Source of the DNA: Taibaiella helva
GTDB taxonomy: Bacteria > Bacteroidota > Bacteroidia > Chitinophagales > Chitinophagaceae
NCBI RefSeq assembly: GCF_003545695.1
Contig: NZ_QUZZ01000010.1
Location: forward strand, 62,001 to 126,000
Direction of reading: 5' to 3'
Length of the DNA stretch: 64,000 nt
The notes under the pieces were generated by a model. It worked only from the letters and a program-made list of their open reading frames with translations, ran no database searches and had not been told where the DNA came from. Position numbers and translations under genes: made by a program. Each line of letters opens with the position of its first letter. Position 1 is the first letter of the stretch. This document shows, piece by piece, positions 17,758 through 26,877 of this stretch.

Positions 17758-17979
17758 TCAGGGATGCAGGGTAATAGCTGTGATTTTTCCCAGGAAAGTG
17801 CTGGCTACCGGGCGCAGGTTGCGGCGGTTGCAGGCGCGCCATAGGGCATTGATCTCCTGCTGACGCGTAAGAATATCCAGGAAAGAAAAATAAATGCGTT
17901 TCTCGGAACCCAGCCGGTTGGATCTGTAGCGGCCGAGGTAATTGGAAATGAGCTCGGATAGGGAAAAAGTACCAGTCAT
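17758..17979 (-). CDS. Small basic hypothetical protein
   Basis: 73 residues, strongly basic: SNYLGRYRSNRLGSEKRIYF, then LTRQQEINALWRACNRRNLRP. The charge pattern would suit nucleic-acid binding, but there is no recognised motif. A TATTTTTG box on the minus strand at 18045-18052 and a strong terminator at 17651-17680 frame it as an independent transcript, which supports it being a real gene. Confidence 0.55.
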   Translation of the reverse strand: MTGTFSLSELISNYLGRYRSNRLGSEKRIYFSFLDILTRQQEINALWRACNRRNLRPVASTFLGKITAITLHP

Positions 17980-18044
17980 TGTTTCTCGTTTTTTAGCTGA
18001 AGGTGAAACGCACGCTTGGCTAGCATTACAGGCATTTGGTACAG

Positions 18045-18052
18045 CAAAAATA
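18045..18052 (-). promoter_or_regulatory. Candidate -7 box
   Basis: Minus-strand TATTTTTG matches the Bacteroidota -7 pattern TAnnTTTG, 65 bp before the start of the gene at 17979. No well-placed TTG -33 element is seen. Confidence 0.35.
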
Positions 18053-18205
18053 GAGCGGGATTTTTATAAACCTCATACACAAAACGTGTACTTTAGCAGT
18101 TTTATTTCTATTTTATCGACCCTGTTGATTTCTTCTTTTTGGTAGTGGAAAGCTACGAAAATCAAGCTGGGCCGGATTTTAGGAGATATACTAATATTTA
18201 CCGCG

Positions 18206-18213
18206 TAGTTTTG
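18206..18213 (+). promoter_or_regulatory. Candidate -7 box of the capsule phosphatase gene
   Basis: TAGTTTTG matches TAnnTTTG, 63 bp before the ATG at 18277. The -33 TTG is not obvious. Confidence 0.35.
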
Positions 18214-18276
18214 TGAAAAAGGATAAGCGGAAAGGGATATCAGTTTCACGTTTAAAATAAAAGAAGCGCCCCCACC

Positions 18277-19032
18277 ATGTTCGGACTATTTAAAAAGAAA
18301 GCCCAGGCAACAGTCCCGCCTGTCGGGGGCGATTGGTCTTTCCTGGGCACCGATATGCATTCTCATTTCATTCCCGGCATCGATGACGGCGCCCAAACAA
18401 TGGAAGACAGCCTCGAACTGCTGCGGCAGATGAGTGCAGGCGGTTTCTCTAAAGTCGTGACCACACCGCATATCAGCGCCGACTATTTCCCCCGTAACAC
18501 GCGCGATAATATCCTGGAAGGCCTGGAAATGCTGGACGCAGCAGCCCGGCAGGAGCATATTCCCCTGGTGATCGAGGCTGCGGCCGAATATATGATCGAC
18601 GAGCGGTTCCTGGCGCAATTAAGACGTAGGGAGCCGCTGCTGTACTTCGGCGATCGTTATGTTCTTGTTGAAATGGGCTTTGTGCAGGCTTCTCCGTTAT
18701 TGCAGCCGGCCCTGTTTGAGCTGCAGGCTATGGGCTACCGCCCGGTGCTGGCGCATCCTGAACGGTACAACTACTATCATGCGCAGCCGTTGGAGCCGCT
18801 GATCCAGCTGAAGGAGAGTGGCTGCTACCTGCAATTGAATACTATCGCCCTAAGCGGCTATTATGGTGAAAATGTTAACATTATTGCCAATAAATTGTTA
18901 AATGAAGGCCTTTACAGCTTCCTGGGCTCAGATATTCACCATCGCCGGCACCAAAAAGCACTTAACACAATTTTAAGAAGTGAGTATCTACCGAGGTTAA
19001 TGCAAGCACCGTTATTAAATAATACAATTTGA
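18277..19032 (+). CDS. PHP-type protein-tyrosine phosphatase of capsule loci
   Basis: 251 residues, similar to CpsB/YwqE. PHP metal-binding motifs: DMHSHFIPGIDDGAQ near 27, TTPHIS near 66, EAAAEYMID near 107, HPERYNYY near 164 and GSDIHHRRHQ near 226. The family dephosphorylates C-terminal tyrosines of Wzc/CpsD kinases in the cytoplasm with metal-ion help. The matching kinase with ten tail tyrosines is at 24384-26798. It is the first gene of the capsule locus but is separated from the next by 470 bp, so it may have its own transcript. Confidence 0.92.
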   Translation: MFGLFKKKAQATVPPVGGDWSFLGTDMHSHFIPGIDDGAQTMEDSLELLRQMSAGGFSKVVTTPHISADYFPRNTRDNILEGLEMLDAAARQEHIPLVIEAAAEYMIDERFLAQLRRREPLLYFGDRYVLVEMGFVQASPLLQPALFELQAMGYRPVLAHPERYNYYHAQPLEPLIQLKESGCYLQLNTIALSGYYGENVNIIANKLLNEGLYSFLGSDIHHRRHQKALNTILRSEYLPRLMQAPLLNNTI

Positions 19033-19430
19033 ATATTGTATGCATCTTTCGATGTTTAATTTAATTTCAGATAATTCATAACTACCTACCTGATAACGGT
19101 ACATTAGGGGTTACGAAAATGTTGTTTTTGTGTTAAAAACGGAATAAATGTATGACAGTCGCAAATATCATGTACTTTTGTTAAGAACCTGGTGATTTGT
19201 TAAATCATCATCCTGAATCAGTCTACATAACCAATTGCTCAACCTAACCAATTGAGCGCCAAAAGAACCGTCATGAATACTTTAACCACCCCCGCCGGCC
19301 CGGCCGTATGCTTATTGGATAACCGAAGGCCTTATTTTTCCCTTTCTTCTTTTATTGTAGTGTAAGAACTGGCATAAAAACCGTTTTACCACCCTTTTTC
19401 TGTTTGTTCCGGTCAACGGAGCCAATTAAA

Positions 19431-19458
19431 GTATTTGTATTGTGATATATACAAATAC
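19431..19458. promoter_or_regulatory. Inverted repeat upstream of the capsule locus
   Basis: GTATTTGTAT (19431-19440) and ATACAAATAC (19449-19458) are perfect inverted 10-bp arms with an 8-bp spacer. The element lies 45 bp before the initiating transferase gene, in a 470-bp non-coding stretch (19033-19502) that probably holds the locus promoter. A regulator site is inferred; it lacks the GC stem and T-run of a terminator. Confidence 0.5.
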
Positions 19459-19502
19459 AAGAATGAGTGTAGTATTTCACAGGTTATCTAGAGCTAATAT
19501 TT

Positions 19503-20912
19503 ATGCCCAGAACGCTACGCCTCCTAAAGTGGTTCAACTTCATTCTTGATGTCGTCGCCCTCAACGCATCATTGTGGATTTCTTATGGCGTTTTTTCTGC
19601 AAGGAAAAGCATACAGCTTTTCCAGGTATTGCCTTACCTGCTGATCATCAATTTCGGCTGGCTCTTTGTGCAGTCCTTCTTTAAGATATACGATAATTAC
19701 CAGCACCGCAATTCGGTATCGATCTTCAGCCGGACGATCAAATCCTTTATTCTTTTCAGCTTCTGTCTGTCGCTTGTTTTTATGCTGAGCCTTCAGAACA
19801 GCTTCCTGCGGGGGATTCATTCGGCGCATCTTTACTTTTACCTGGGCGCCTGGGCATTGTTTGCCTACCTGCTGCTGCTGAACCGTATCGTGCTGCTGAG
19901 CATCCGTAAAAATATCAGGCAGAGCCTGCGTTACAGCAAGAAGAACATCGTGATCGTGGGGCAGAATTCTTCTTCCCGTACCTTATCTCATCTCTTCTCT
20001 GCCGATACCGTTTCGGACTACAACATCATGGGCATCTTTCATGATCAATATGAGAAGCGGGAAGATAATGCCCTGTACCGCGGCAGCACCACCGATTGCA
20101 TCCCTTTTATCCGCAACAACAGGGTAGATGAGATCTTCTGCACGTTGCCCGGCATCAGCAAAGAGAATGTCAATATCCTGATGCATGAAGCCGACCGCAA
20201 CCTTACCCGGTTCCGGCTGGTGCCCGACTACCAGGAGTATTTTCCCGGCAGTATCAGCATCGAGCTAATCGATAACATACCGGTAATGACCGGGAGAAAG
20301 GAACCGCTGGAAGACATACGCAATGCGGCTTTCAAGCGATGCTTCGATATCGCCTTCTCCCTGTTCGTGATCGTCTTTGTGCTCAGCTGGCTTATCCCGG
20401 TGCTGGGTTTGCTGATCAAACTGGAATCGCGGGGGCCGGTCTTTTTCAGGCAGCGTCGCTCGGGTCGCAGCAACCAGCCTTTCTACTGCCTTAAGTTCCG
20501 GAGTATGACTGTGAACAAGGAGGCCGATGCACGGCAGGCTACCAGGGGCGATGCACGAATTACCCGGCTGGGCGCTTTTATGCGCAAGACAAGTCTTGAT
20601 GAGCTGCCGCAGTTTTTTAATGTGCTGATCGGCAATATGTCGGTGGTGGGGCCGCGACCGCACATGCTGAAGCATACCGAAGAATACGCCATGCTGATCG
20701 ACAAGTTCATGGTGCGGCATTTCCTGAAGCCCGGTATTACAGGCTGGGCGCAGGTTACCGGTCTGCGCGGCGAAACCCGGACTACCGAGGATATGGCAAA
20801 AAGGGTAGAGGCCGACGTGCACTACCTGGAGCACTGGTCGATGCTACTTGATCTGAAGATCATCTTCCTTACCGTATGGAATATTTTCAAAGGCGATGAA
20901 AAAGCAATATAA
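19503..20912 (+). CDS. Undecaprenyl-phosphate sugar-phosphate transferase (polyisoprenyl-phosphate hexose-1-P transferase)
   Basis: 469 residues. Four to five N-terminal membrane segments at about 10-125, a CoA-binding-like Rossmann part at about 145-250 ([16 protein letters not shown]), a further hydrophobic segment at about 280-305, then the catalytic bacterial sugar transferase domain: [56 protein letters not shown]. WcaJ/CpsE-like. It transfers a sugar-1-phosphate from a UDP-sugar to undecaprenyl phosphate at the inner membrane and so starts repeat-unit synthesis. Which sugar cannot be told from the sequence. Confidence 0.95.
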   Translation: MPRTLRLLKWFNFILDVVALNASLWISYGVFSARKSIQLFQVLPYLLIINFGWLFVQSFFKIYDNYQHRNSVSIFSRTIKSFILFSFCLSLVFMLSLQNSFLRGIHSAHLYFYLGAWALFAYLLLLNRIVLLSIRKNIRQSLRYSKKNIVIVGQNSSSRTLSHLFSADTVSDYNIMGIFHDQYEKREDNALYRGSTTDCIPFIRNNRVDEIFCTLPGISKENVNILMHEADRNLTRFRLVPDYQEYFPGSISIELIDNIPVMTGRKEPLEDIRNAAFKRCFDIAFSLFVIVFVLSWLIPVLGLLIKLESRGPVFFRQRRSGRSNQPFYCLKFRSMTVNKEADARQATRGDARITRLGAFMRKTSLDELPQFFNVLIGNMSVVGPRPHMLKHTEEYAMLIDKFMVRHFLKPGITGWAQVTGLRGETRTTEDMAKRVEADVHYLEHWSMLLDLKIIFLTVWNIFKGDEKAI

Positions 20913-20938
20913 AATCCTATAATCACCCCCTTTAACCA

Positions 20939-21730
20939 ATGCAGTACGATAACACAACCATTATGATGCACAGTAAGCAAAGGCAGTCGGACAAAGGCCG
21001 TAAAGCCTTGTTCCTGGCCGGTTTGCTCGCGCTTTCTTTCGGAAGCCGGCAGGCAAGCGCACAGGAAAGCAATGCCGCAGAAACCCCGGACAGCAGCACC
21101 GCAGCCGTAGCGGCGCCCGTTACCATTACCCATACGCCGGCCATCGGTATCACGCTGGGTAGCTCGGGACTTGGCATCCAGGGTATCTACCCGCTGAACA
21201 ATCAATTCAGCCTACGGGCCGGTCTAAGCTGGATTCCTACATTCAGCTATACCCGTGAAGACCAGGTAGGTACCACAAGGCTGGAGCAGAAATTCAAGAC
21301 CGGCTTTGTGAATATTCACCTGCTGGGCGACTATTACCTGCCGGTATGGCAAAAGCTCGGCTTCCGGGTTTCCGCCGGTCTGGCCTGGTTTGTACATGCG
21401 CAAAGCAAAGTGCGTTCGATCCCTGTAGGCGACTATTACTACGGCGATATCCAGATCAATGATGATCGTATGGGCGATATTAAAACGACGGTTAAACGTA
21501 GCGGCATCGCTCCTTATATAGGTGCCGGCTTCCTCAACCTGTTCTCTTCAGAGAAGCTGCAGCTTTCGCTTGACCTGGGTACTTATTACCTGCTGCCCGA
21601 GGCGAATGTAAAAATGGAAACGACCGGCTACCTTACGGGGAACGAGCGTAACCAGGAGCAGCTTAAAGAAAATCTTAAAGGTTACCGCTGGCTGCCGGTG
21701 GCGCAGGTGGGTCTCTATTATAAATTGTAA
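20939..21730 (+). CDS. Outer-membrane beta-barrel protein in the capsule locus
   Basis: 263 residues. The signal peptide ends near ASAQ (RKALFLAGLLALSFGSRQASAQ). An in-frame ATG at 20963 is an alternative start. The mature protein alternates polar and hydrophobic residues (GLGIQGIYPLNNQFSLRAGLSWIPTF, GFVNIHLLGDYYLPVWQKLGFRVSAGLAW) and ends in a beta-signal-like VAQVGLYYKL, as expected for an 8- to 10-strand barrel. It sits between the initiating transferase and the Wza-like exporter, 26 bp after the former, and is followed 37 bp later by a lipoprotein. A role in surface attachment or assembly is inferred from place only. Confidence 0.8.
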   Translation: MQYDNTTIMMHSKQRQSDKGRKALFLAGLLALSFGSRQASAQESNAAETPDSSTAAVAAPVTITHTPAIGITLGSSGLGIQGIYPLNNQFSLRAGLSWIPTFSYTREDQVGTTRLEQKFKTGFVNIHLLGDYYLPVWQKLGFRVSAGLAWFVHAQSKVRSIPVGDYYYGDIQINDDRMGDIKTTVKRSGIAPYIGAGFLNLFSSEKLQLSLDLGTYYLLPEANVKMETTGYLTGNERNQEQLKENLKGYRWLPVAQVGLYYKL

Positions 21731-21767
21731 TTCCGGTTAACCTATCATCCATATTAATTACACTACG

Positions 21768-23363
21768 ATGAAGAAAATATTTATTGCACTACTGGCTGTG
21801 GGCAGCATGCTGTTCACGCAATGTACCAAACCGACTGAAGGCTTCACGATCAGCATCAACCCTGACGTGTTTGATAATGTGGTTGCTGTAAAGTTCTATG
21901 ATGCGGCTAAACCCGGCGTTGCGCCCGCCAATATCAGGCTGACCATCTCCGGCGACAAGGCGCAATCTGTTTATGAGATCAGCGGGCACAAGATATTCAA
22001 TGTGGTGGACGGGATCATATCGCTCGGTCTGCTGCCTGCCGCGGCTCCGGCTGAAGGCCAGCCGGCTGTATTCGTGATCAATGCCGAAGCCGACGGCTAC
22101 CTGCCGGTGCGGGTGCCCGTGACCATCCTTGCCGGCCAGGCTTCCAAGCTGGTTACTATCAGCATGGTCAACCTGAACAACCCGCCTCCCGGTGTAACCG
22201 TGGTACAGAAAAGCACGACGCTGGCGGGTAGCGCAGTACCTGCAACTGAAGTGATCGCTACGCCAACAACGAACAGTCCTGTAGCGACCAGCGTGTCGCT
22301 GCCAGCCAATACACGCTTCAATGATGCCGGCGGTAACGCGATTACCGGGAACACGCTCAAAACAGTGATCGCTCATTTCAACACCCTGGAAGCTGCTTCG
22401 CTGAATGCTTTCCCCGGCAGCGGTTTTCACTCCGATGATATTACTGACGAGGCAGGCAATAAGGTAAGCGGTATCTTCCGCACTGCTGGTTTCTGCAATA
22501 TTGATATGAAGCTTGACGATAAAGAGGTAAAGACCTTCAGCCAGCCGGTGAATGTAACCATCGGCGTGCGCAATGACCAGATCAACCCCCGCACCGGCGC
22601 TGCCTTTGCGGCCGGCGATGTGATCCCCGTATGGAGCTACCAGATCGAGACCGGTAAATGGGTTTTCGAGAAGAATGGAACGATTACCAACAATGCGGGC
22701 AAGCTGGAAGTAGACTTTACCACTACCCACCTGACTTATTACAACCTGGCCTTCCTGGATAACGTATGTAGCGAAGCCAGGGCCACTTTCGTGACCGGCC
22801 TGCCTGCGGAAGAAAGCTTCCTTGTCGATATCTTCCCTGCCGGCGAAAGCACCATACCGGCTATTTCCGGCTACATCATGCAGGTAGCCAACAACGGCGT
22901 GGCTTCTTTTGAGAACGTGCCCCAGGGCAATGTGACCATGAAGATCTACCGCAATACCGCTGCCAACAGCCAGACCAACTGGAAGGTAAGGGAAGCGCAG
23001 CCCCTGGCCGTATACACCGGCCCGCTGTGCGGTACCCAGCCGACCATCACGCTGAATATTCCTGCGCTGACCACAATCCTGTTCGACATCGAAGGACGTT
23101 GTCCCGGCAACTCGGCCAATCCTTACGTACGGCCTTCGGTGGATGTATGGTATCGGATGAACAATACCGGCGAGTACCAGCTGTTGGGTCATGTAGACCA
23201 AGGTAAGTTCCAGACCACCAACCTGAACTATCATTCTGCCTATGACTTTAAAGTGATATGGGGTGGCAGCAGGGTGTACCTGAGGACCAAATATATCGAC
23301 AGCACCGCTTATACCCGTACGATCACTGTGCCGGAGAATGAGCAGCAGCACTTCTGTAACTAG
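21768..23363 (+). CDS. Large lipoprotein with beta-sandwich domains
   Basis: 531 residues. Lipobox LFTQC with Cys19 after a short signal peptide. The mature part looks like several beta-sandwich modules: about 25-130 (a carboxypeptidase-regulatory-like domain), a Pro/Thr-rich linker, then about 175-335 with IPVWSYQIETGKWVFEKNG and TTHLTYYNLAFLD, a pattern like that in CILP/FAM171-type extracellular modules, then about 340-430 and 440-530. No enzymatic motif. Probably outer-membrane and surface-exposed. It is paired with the barrel protein just upstream inside the capsule locus, an arrangement I do not know from described Wzx/Wzy clusters. Confidence 0.75.
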   Translation: MKKIFIALLAVGSMLFTQCTKPTEGFTISINPDVFDNVVAVKFYDAAKPGVAPANIRLTISGDKAQSVYEISGHKIFNVVDGIISLGLLPAAAPAEGQPAVFVINAEADGYLPVRVPVTILAGQASKLVTISMVNLNNPPPGVTVVQKSTTLAGSAVPATEVIATPTTNSPVATSVSLPANTRFNDAGGNAITGNTLKTVIAHFNTLEAASLNAFPGSGFHSDDITDEAGNKVSGIFRTAGFCNIDMKLDDKEVKTFSQPVNVTIGVRNDQINPRTGAAFAAGDVIPVWSYQIETGKWVFEKNGTITNNAGKLEVDFTTTHLTYYNLAFLDNVCSEARATFVTGLPAEESFLVDIFPAGESTIPAISGYIMQVANNGVASFENVPQGNVTMKIYRNTAANSQTNWKVREAQPLAVYTGPLCGTQPTITLNIPALTTILFDIEGRCPGNSANPYVRPSVDVWYRMNNTGEYQLLGHVDQGKFQTTNLNYHSAYDFKVIWGGSRVYLRTKYIDSTAYTRTITVPENEQQHFCN

Positions 23364-23475
23364 AAATAAAACTAATGTGGGTTCAGGCCTGTCAGGGCAA
23401 AATCTGAAGAGCATACCATAACGGGGGTATTATTCAGGGGGCCTGTTCCCGCATTACCTAAACAAGGACTAAAGC

Positions 23476-24351
23476 GTGAAGAACCCGATCCAGTTTATTC
23501 AAAAGCTAAAACGAAGAGTAACAGCAAAGCACAACGTTCCGCATCCAATACCGCTTTTCAGCATTGTCGCGTTCTGCCTCTTGTTCAGTTCCTGTGCCAG
23601 CTACAGGAACATTCCTTATTTTAAAAACCTTCCCGACAGCGGCACGGTGTACCGTAATGGCGTACAGATACCGGTAACGGCTTATGAGGATATTAAGATC
23701 TTACCCAACGATATCCTGAACATCACCATACAAACGGTGGATCCCGATATGAACAACATTATGGGGAGCGCCGACATCAGCACTGCCAATCCTGCTATTA
23801 ATCCTGCATTGAGCCGCCTGGATAAGGGACGCGATGCGGCACCCGGCTACCTGGTCAGCAGCGACGGCACTATAGAGCTGCCGATAGCCGGCGAGATCAA
23901 GGTGGGTGGCCTCAGCACGGCCGAAGCCAGGGAAGCGATCCGGCAGCGGGCCCTGAAGTACTACAAAGAACCCATTGTCAACGTACGTATCGTCAACTTC
24001 AAGGTAACCGTGCTGGGCGAGGTAACCGCGCCAGGATCTTACCTGATCAATGGCGAGAAAGCGACCATACTCGATGCGCTGGGACAGGCGGGCGATATGA
24101 GCATCTTCGGTAAGCGTACCAATGTGATCCTGGCCCGCCAGGAGAATGGGAAGCAGAAAATGGTACGGTTCGATATGAACTCGACCGACATCTTTCAATC
24201 ACCCTACTTTTATTTGCGTCAGGGCGACGTCTTGTATGTACAGCCCGGCAAAGGCAAAGCAGCTGCTAATGATGCCGCGATGTTGAGAACTTATACCATC
24301 ATCACTTCGGCGTTGTCGTTGCTGGTGATTGTGCTCACACGAACGAAATAA
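23476..24351 (+). CDS. Polysaccharide export lipoprotein, Wza-like
   Basis: 291 residues. A long N-terminal basic region, a hydrophobic segment, then lipobox LFSSC. The polysaccharide-export domain (YEDIKILPNDILNITIQTVDPDMN, GYLVSSDGTIELPIAGEIKVGG) is followed by an SLBB-like part (FKVTVLGEVTAPGSYLINGEKATILDALGQAGD) and ends with a hydrophobic helix (TYTIITSALSLLVIVLT). Wza homologues form the outer-membrane pore for capsule. It lies 32 bp before the Wzc-like kinase, the standard pairing. Confidence 0.93.
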   Translation: MKNPIQFIQKLKRRVTAKHNVPHPIPLFSIVAFCLLFSSCASYRNIPYFKNLPDSGTVYRNGVQIPVTAYEDIKILPNDILNITIQTVDPDMNNIMGSADISTANPAINPALSRLDKGRDAAPGYLVSSDGTIELPIAGEIKVGGLSTAEAREAIRQRALKYYKEPIVNVRIVNFKVTVLGEVTAPGSYLINGEKATILDALGQAGDMSIFGKRTNVILARQENGKQKMVRFDMNSTDIFQSPYFYLRQGDVLYVQPGKGKAAANDAAMLRTYTIITSALSLLVIVLTRTK

Positions 24352-24383
24352 AATTTAATCAAAGGGAGTATATCTGAGAATAC

Positions 24384-26798
24384 ATGCAACAGAACACGAT
24401 ACCCAATTCCGAATGGGATACTGTGACAGAGGAAAAAGGAGTGGATATCAGGAAGATCATGAGCAAAGCGCTGAGCCTTTGGCCCTGGATGCTGATCTGT
24501 GCGCTCGTAACCGGAACCGCAGCGTTCGTTTATCTTTATTTTTCTATTGCCGATTATAAGATCAATGCTAAGATACTGATCAAGGATGATGACAAGAAGA
24601 GCGGCGGCAGCATGGGCGATCTTTCTATGCTGAAAAGCGTGGGATTGCTGAGCGGGGCCAGCAACGTGGACAATGAGCTCGAGATCATCAAGAGCTTTAC
24701 GCTCATGAGCAAGGTGGTTGACGATCTGCAGCTGAATGTACTCTACCAGACCAATAAGGCTTTGAAGACGGTTGAGGTCTACGGTAAGCAGCTTCCTTTT
24801 TCCTTCCGTTTCCTCAATTTCAACCCGGCCGTGCTCCGGAAAGGCAACCAGCTCTATGCCGTCGAGTTCAACGGGGACAATGCCTTGTCGGTCAAAGACC
24901 AGGAGCAACAACAGAGCTATAAAGCAGGTTGGGGCGACACACTTTACCTGCCTGCCGGCACCGCGGTGGTGACACGCAATCCCGGCTTCAGGGGCAAACG
25001 CAACAACAAGTATGCGGTAATGGTGGCCGATCCCACAAGGGTGGCCTCTGGCTTCATGAAATCCCTGGAGGCATCGATCCCCAACAAACAGGTAAGCACC
25101 ATCGCCCTTAGCCTTCCTTACTCCGTACCCGAGAAAGGCGAAGCGATCATCAACACCCTGATCCGCGAGTACATGCAGGCCAATGTCGACGACAACAACC
25201 GCATTGCCGACAGCACTATGACCTTCATCGACGCGCGGCTGGTGGTTGTAGGCGATCAGCTGACCGACATCGAAAAGCAGATACAGAGCTTCAAGCAGCA
25301 GAATGAGCTGGCCGATCTGAGCGAGCAGGCCAAGGTGCTCATCTCCAATACCGGCGACTACACCAAACAGGTGGCCGAACAGGAAGTGCAGCTGAATGTC
25401 ATCGAATCGCTGGAGAAATACATACAGGAGAACAGCAGCAATACACGGGTAGTGCCGGCCTCTCTGGCTGTGCAGGACCCGACGCTGGCGGCGCTGATGA
25501 CCCAGTACAATGCCCTGCTGATGCAGCGTTCGCGCCTGATGTTGTCTTCCACTGAAAACAACCCGATGGTACAGAACATCGATGGTCAGCTGCAGGACCT
25601 GCGCGCCGATATGCTCCAGGGTATCTCTTCGGTGAAGCGTAGTGCGCAGGTAGCCCTTCGCTCCCTGCGCAGCAATGCAGGGCAGCTGGAAAGCCAGATA
25701 CGCCAGGTGCCGGCCAAGGAGCGGGTTTTCCTCGACTACAGCCGGCAGCAATCCATACGCCAGGAGCTCTATCTCTTCCTGCTGCAAAAGCGCGAGGAGA
25801 CAGCGATCTCGCGCTCTTCGACTATTGCCAACTCCCGTATCATCGATGCGGCCAAAGCAGACGAGTTCCCTTTCCGGCCCAAGAAGAAGCTGGTGATGGC
25901 ACTGGCCCTGCTTGCGGGCGCTTTCCTGCCCTTTGCCTATGCTTACGCCAGGGAGCTGCTGAACACCAGGCTGTCGGGGAAAGGCGATATCGAATCGAAT
26001 ACAACGATACCGATCATCGGCGAGATCGGGCACAACGAGGACAATACCTTTATGCTGGTCACCCATAAATCCCGTTCGGTGATCTCGGAGCAGTTCCGTG
26101 CGCTGCGGACCAACCTGCAATTCCTGCTTACCCATAAGGACGATAAAGTGATCATGATTACCTCGAGCATGAGCGGCGAGGGCAAGTCTTTTATCTCATC
26201 CAATCTTGCTGCCGTGCTGGCTATGGCCGACAAGAAAGTGGTGCTGCTCGAGCTCGATCTGCGTAAACCCAAGATCACCGCATCGCTGGGATTGGGCAGC
26301 CGCAAGGGTTTCAGCCAGTATGCCATCGGGCTGGCCACCATCGAGGAGATCGTACAGCCTTCCGGTGTGCACGAAAACCTCTACCTGGTCTCTTCCGGGC
26401 CGATACCGCCCAACCCCACCGAGTTGCTGCTGCATGAGCGCACCGGGCGGCTATTTGAGCAGCTTAAGGCTGACTTCGATTATGTGATCATCGATACGAC
26501 ACCCAATCTCGTTACCGATGCACAGCTGCTGAGCAGCTATGCACATGCTACCCTGTATATCGTGCGGGTGGATATAACCCGTAAGGAGCAGCTCAGGCTT
26601 CCCAACGCCCTTTACCGTGAAAACAAGATGCCGCACCTCAGCCTGGTGGTCAACGACATCAGGCAGAAGAAATATGGCGGCGGCTACTATGGTTATGGCT
26701 ATGGCTATGGTTACGGCTATGGCTACGGCGCTTACGCCGAAGATGAAAAGACCAGAAAGAGAAGCTGGGTAAGGGATCTGCTGGGCAGCAAATCCTGA
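24384..26798 (+). CDS. Wzc-like tyrosine kinase / chain-length regulator
   Basis: 804 residues. N-terminal Wzz domain with TM1 at about 33-56, a large periplasmic part with coiled coil at about 270-480 (VVGDQLTDIEKQIQSFKQQNELADLSEQ), a GNVR-like region, TM2 at about 505-525, then a cytoplasmic BY-kinase: Walker A SGEGKS with K601, Walker A' VVLLELDLRKP, Walker B YVIIDTTP. The tail (residues 764-784) holds ten tyrosines in GY repeats, the autophosphorylation cluster. It controls polymer length and export with the Wza-like protein, opposed by the PHP phosphatase at 18277. The tail DNA (26673-26735) is a hexamer-like tandem tract. Confidence 0.95.
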   Translation: MQQNTIPNSEWDTVTEEKGVDIRKIMSKALSLWPWMLICALVTGTAAFVYLYFSIADYKINAKILIKDDDKKSGGSMGDLSMLKSVGLLSGASNVDNELEIIKSFTLMSKVVDDLQLNVLYQTNKALKTVEVYGKQLPFSFRFLNFNPAVLRKGNQLYAVEFNGDNALSVKDQEQQQSYKAGWGDTLYLPAGTAVVTRNPGFRGKRNNKYAVMVADPTRVASGFMKSLEASIPNKQVSTIALSLPYSVPEKGEAIINTLIREYMQANVDDNNRIADSTMTFIDARLVVVGDQLTDIEKQIQSFKQQNELADLSEQAKVLISNTGDYTKQVAEQEVQLNVIESLEKYIQENSSNTRVVPASLAVQDPTLAALMTQYNALLMQRSRLMLSSTENNPMVQNIDGQLQDLRADMLQGISSVKRSAQVALRSLRSNAGQLESQIRQVPAKERVFLDYSRQQSIRQELYLFLLQKREETAISRSSTIANSRIIDAAKADEFPFRPKKKLVMALALLAGAFLPFAYAYARELLNTRLSGKGDIESNTTIPIIGEIGHNEDNTFMLVTHKSRSVISEQFRALRTNLQFLLTHKDDKVIMITSSMSGEGKSFISSNLAAVLAMADKKVVLLELDLRKPKITASLGLGSRKGFSQYAIGLATIEEIVQPSGVHENLYLVSSGPIPPNPTELLLHERTGRLFEQLKADFDYVIIDTTPNLVTDAQLLSSYAHATLYIVRVDITRKEQLRLPNALYRENKMPHLSLVVNDIRQKKYGGGYYGYGYGYGYGYGYGAYAEDEKTRKRSWVRDLLGSKS
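26673..26735 (+). repeat. Tandem GGY-TAY hexamer tract encoding the tyrosine tail
   Basis: Six successive GGY TAY codon pairs (26691-26726), flanked by glycine and tyrosine codons. In-frame slippage would add or remove Tyr-Gly units without a frameshift. Confidence 0.7.
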
Positions 26799-26877
26799 TC
26801 TTTTACCAGCGCACAGATAAAAGCGATACTCGGGTTTAACCAGGAAATAAAGGACCGGACCTGGCTATTGAAGCAAC

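Noticed and set aside
21789-23414. 541-codon open frame opposite the capsule-locus lipoprotein
   Set aside because: Antisense of a gene with a convincing signal peptide and lipobox; no motif of its own.
24291-26135. 614-codon open frame opposite the Wzc-like kinase
   Set aside because: Antisense of a gene with Walker and Wzz motifs; composition is not protein-like.
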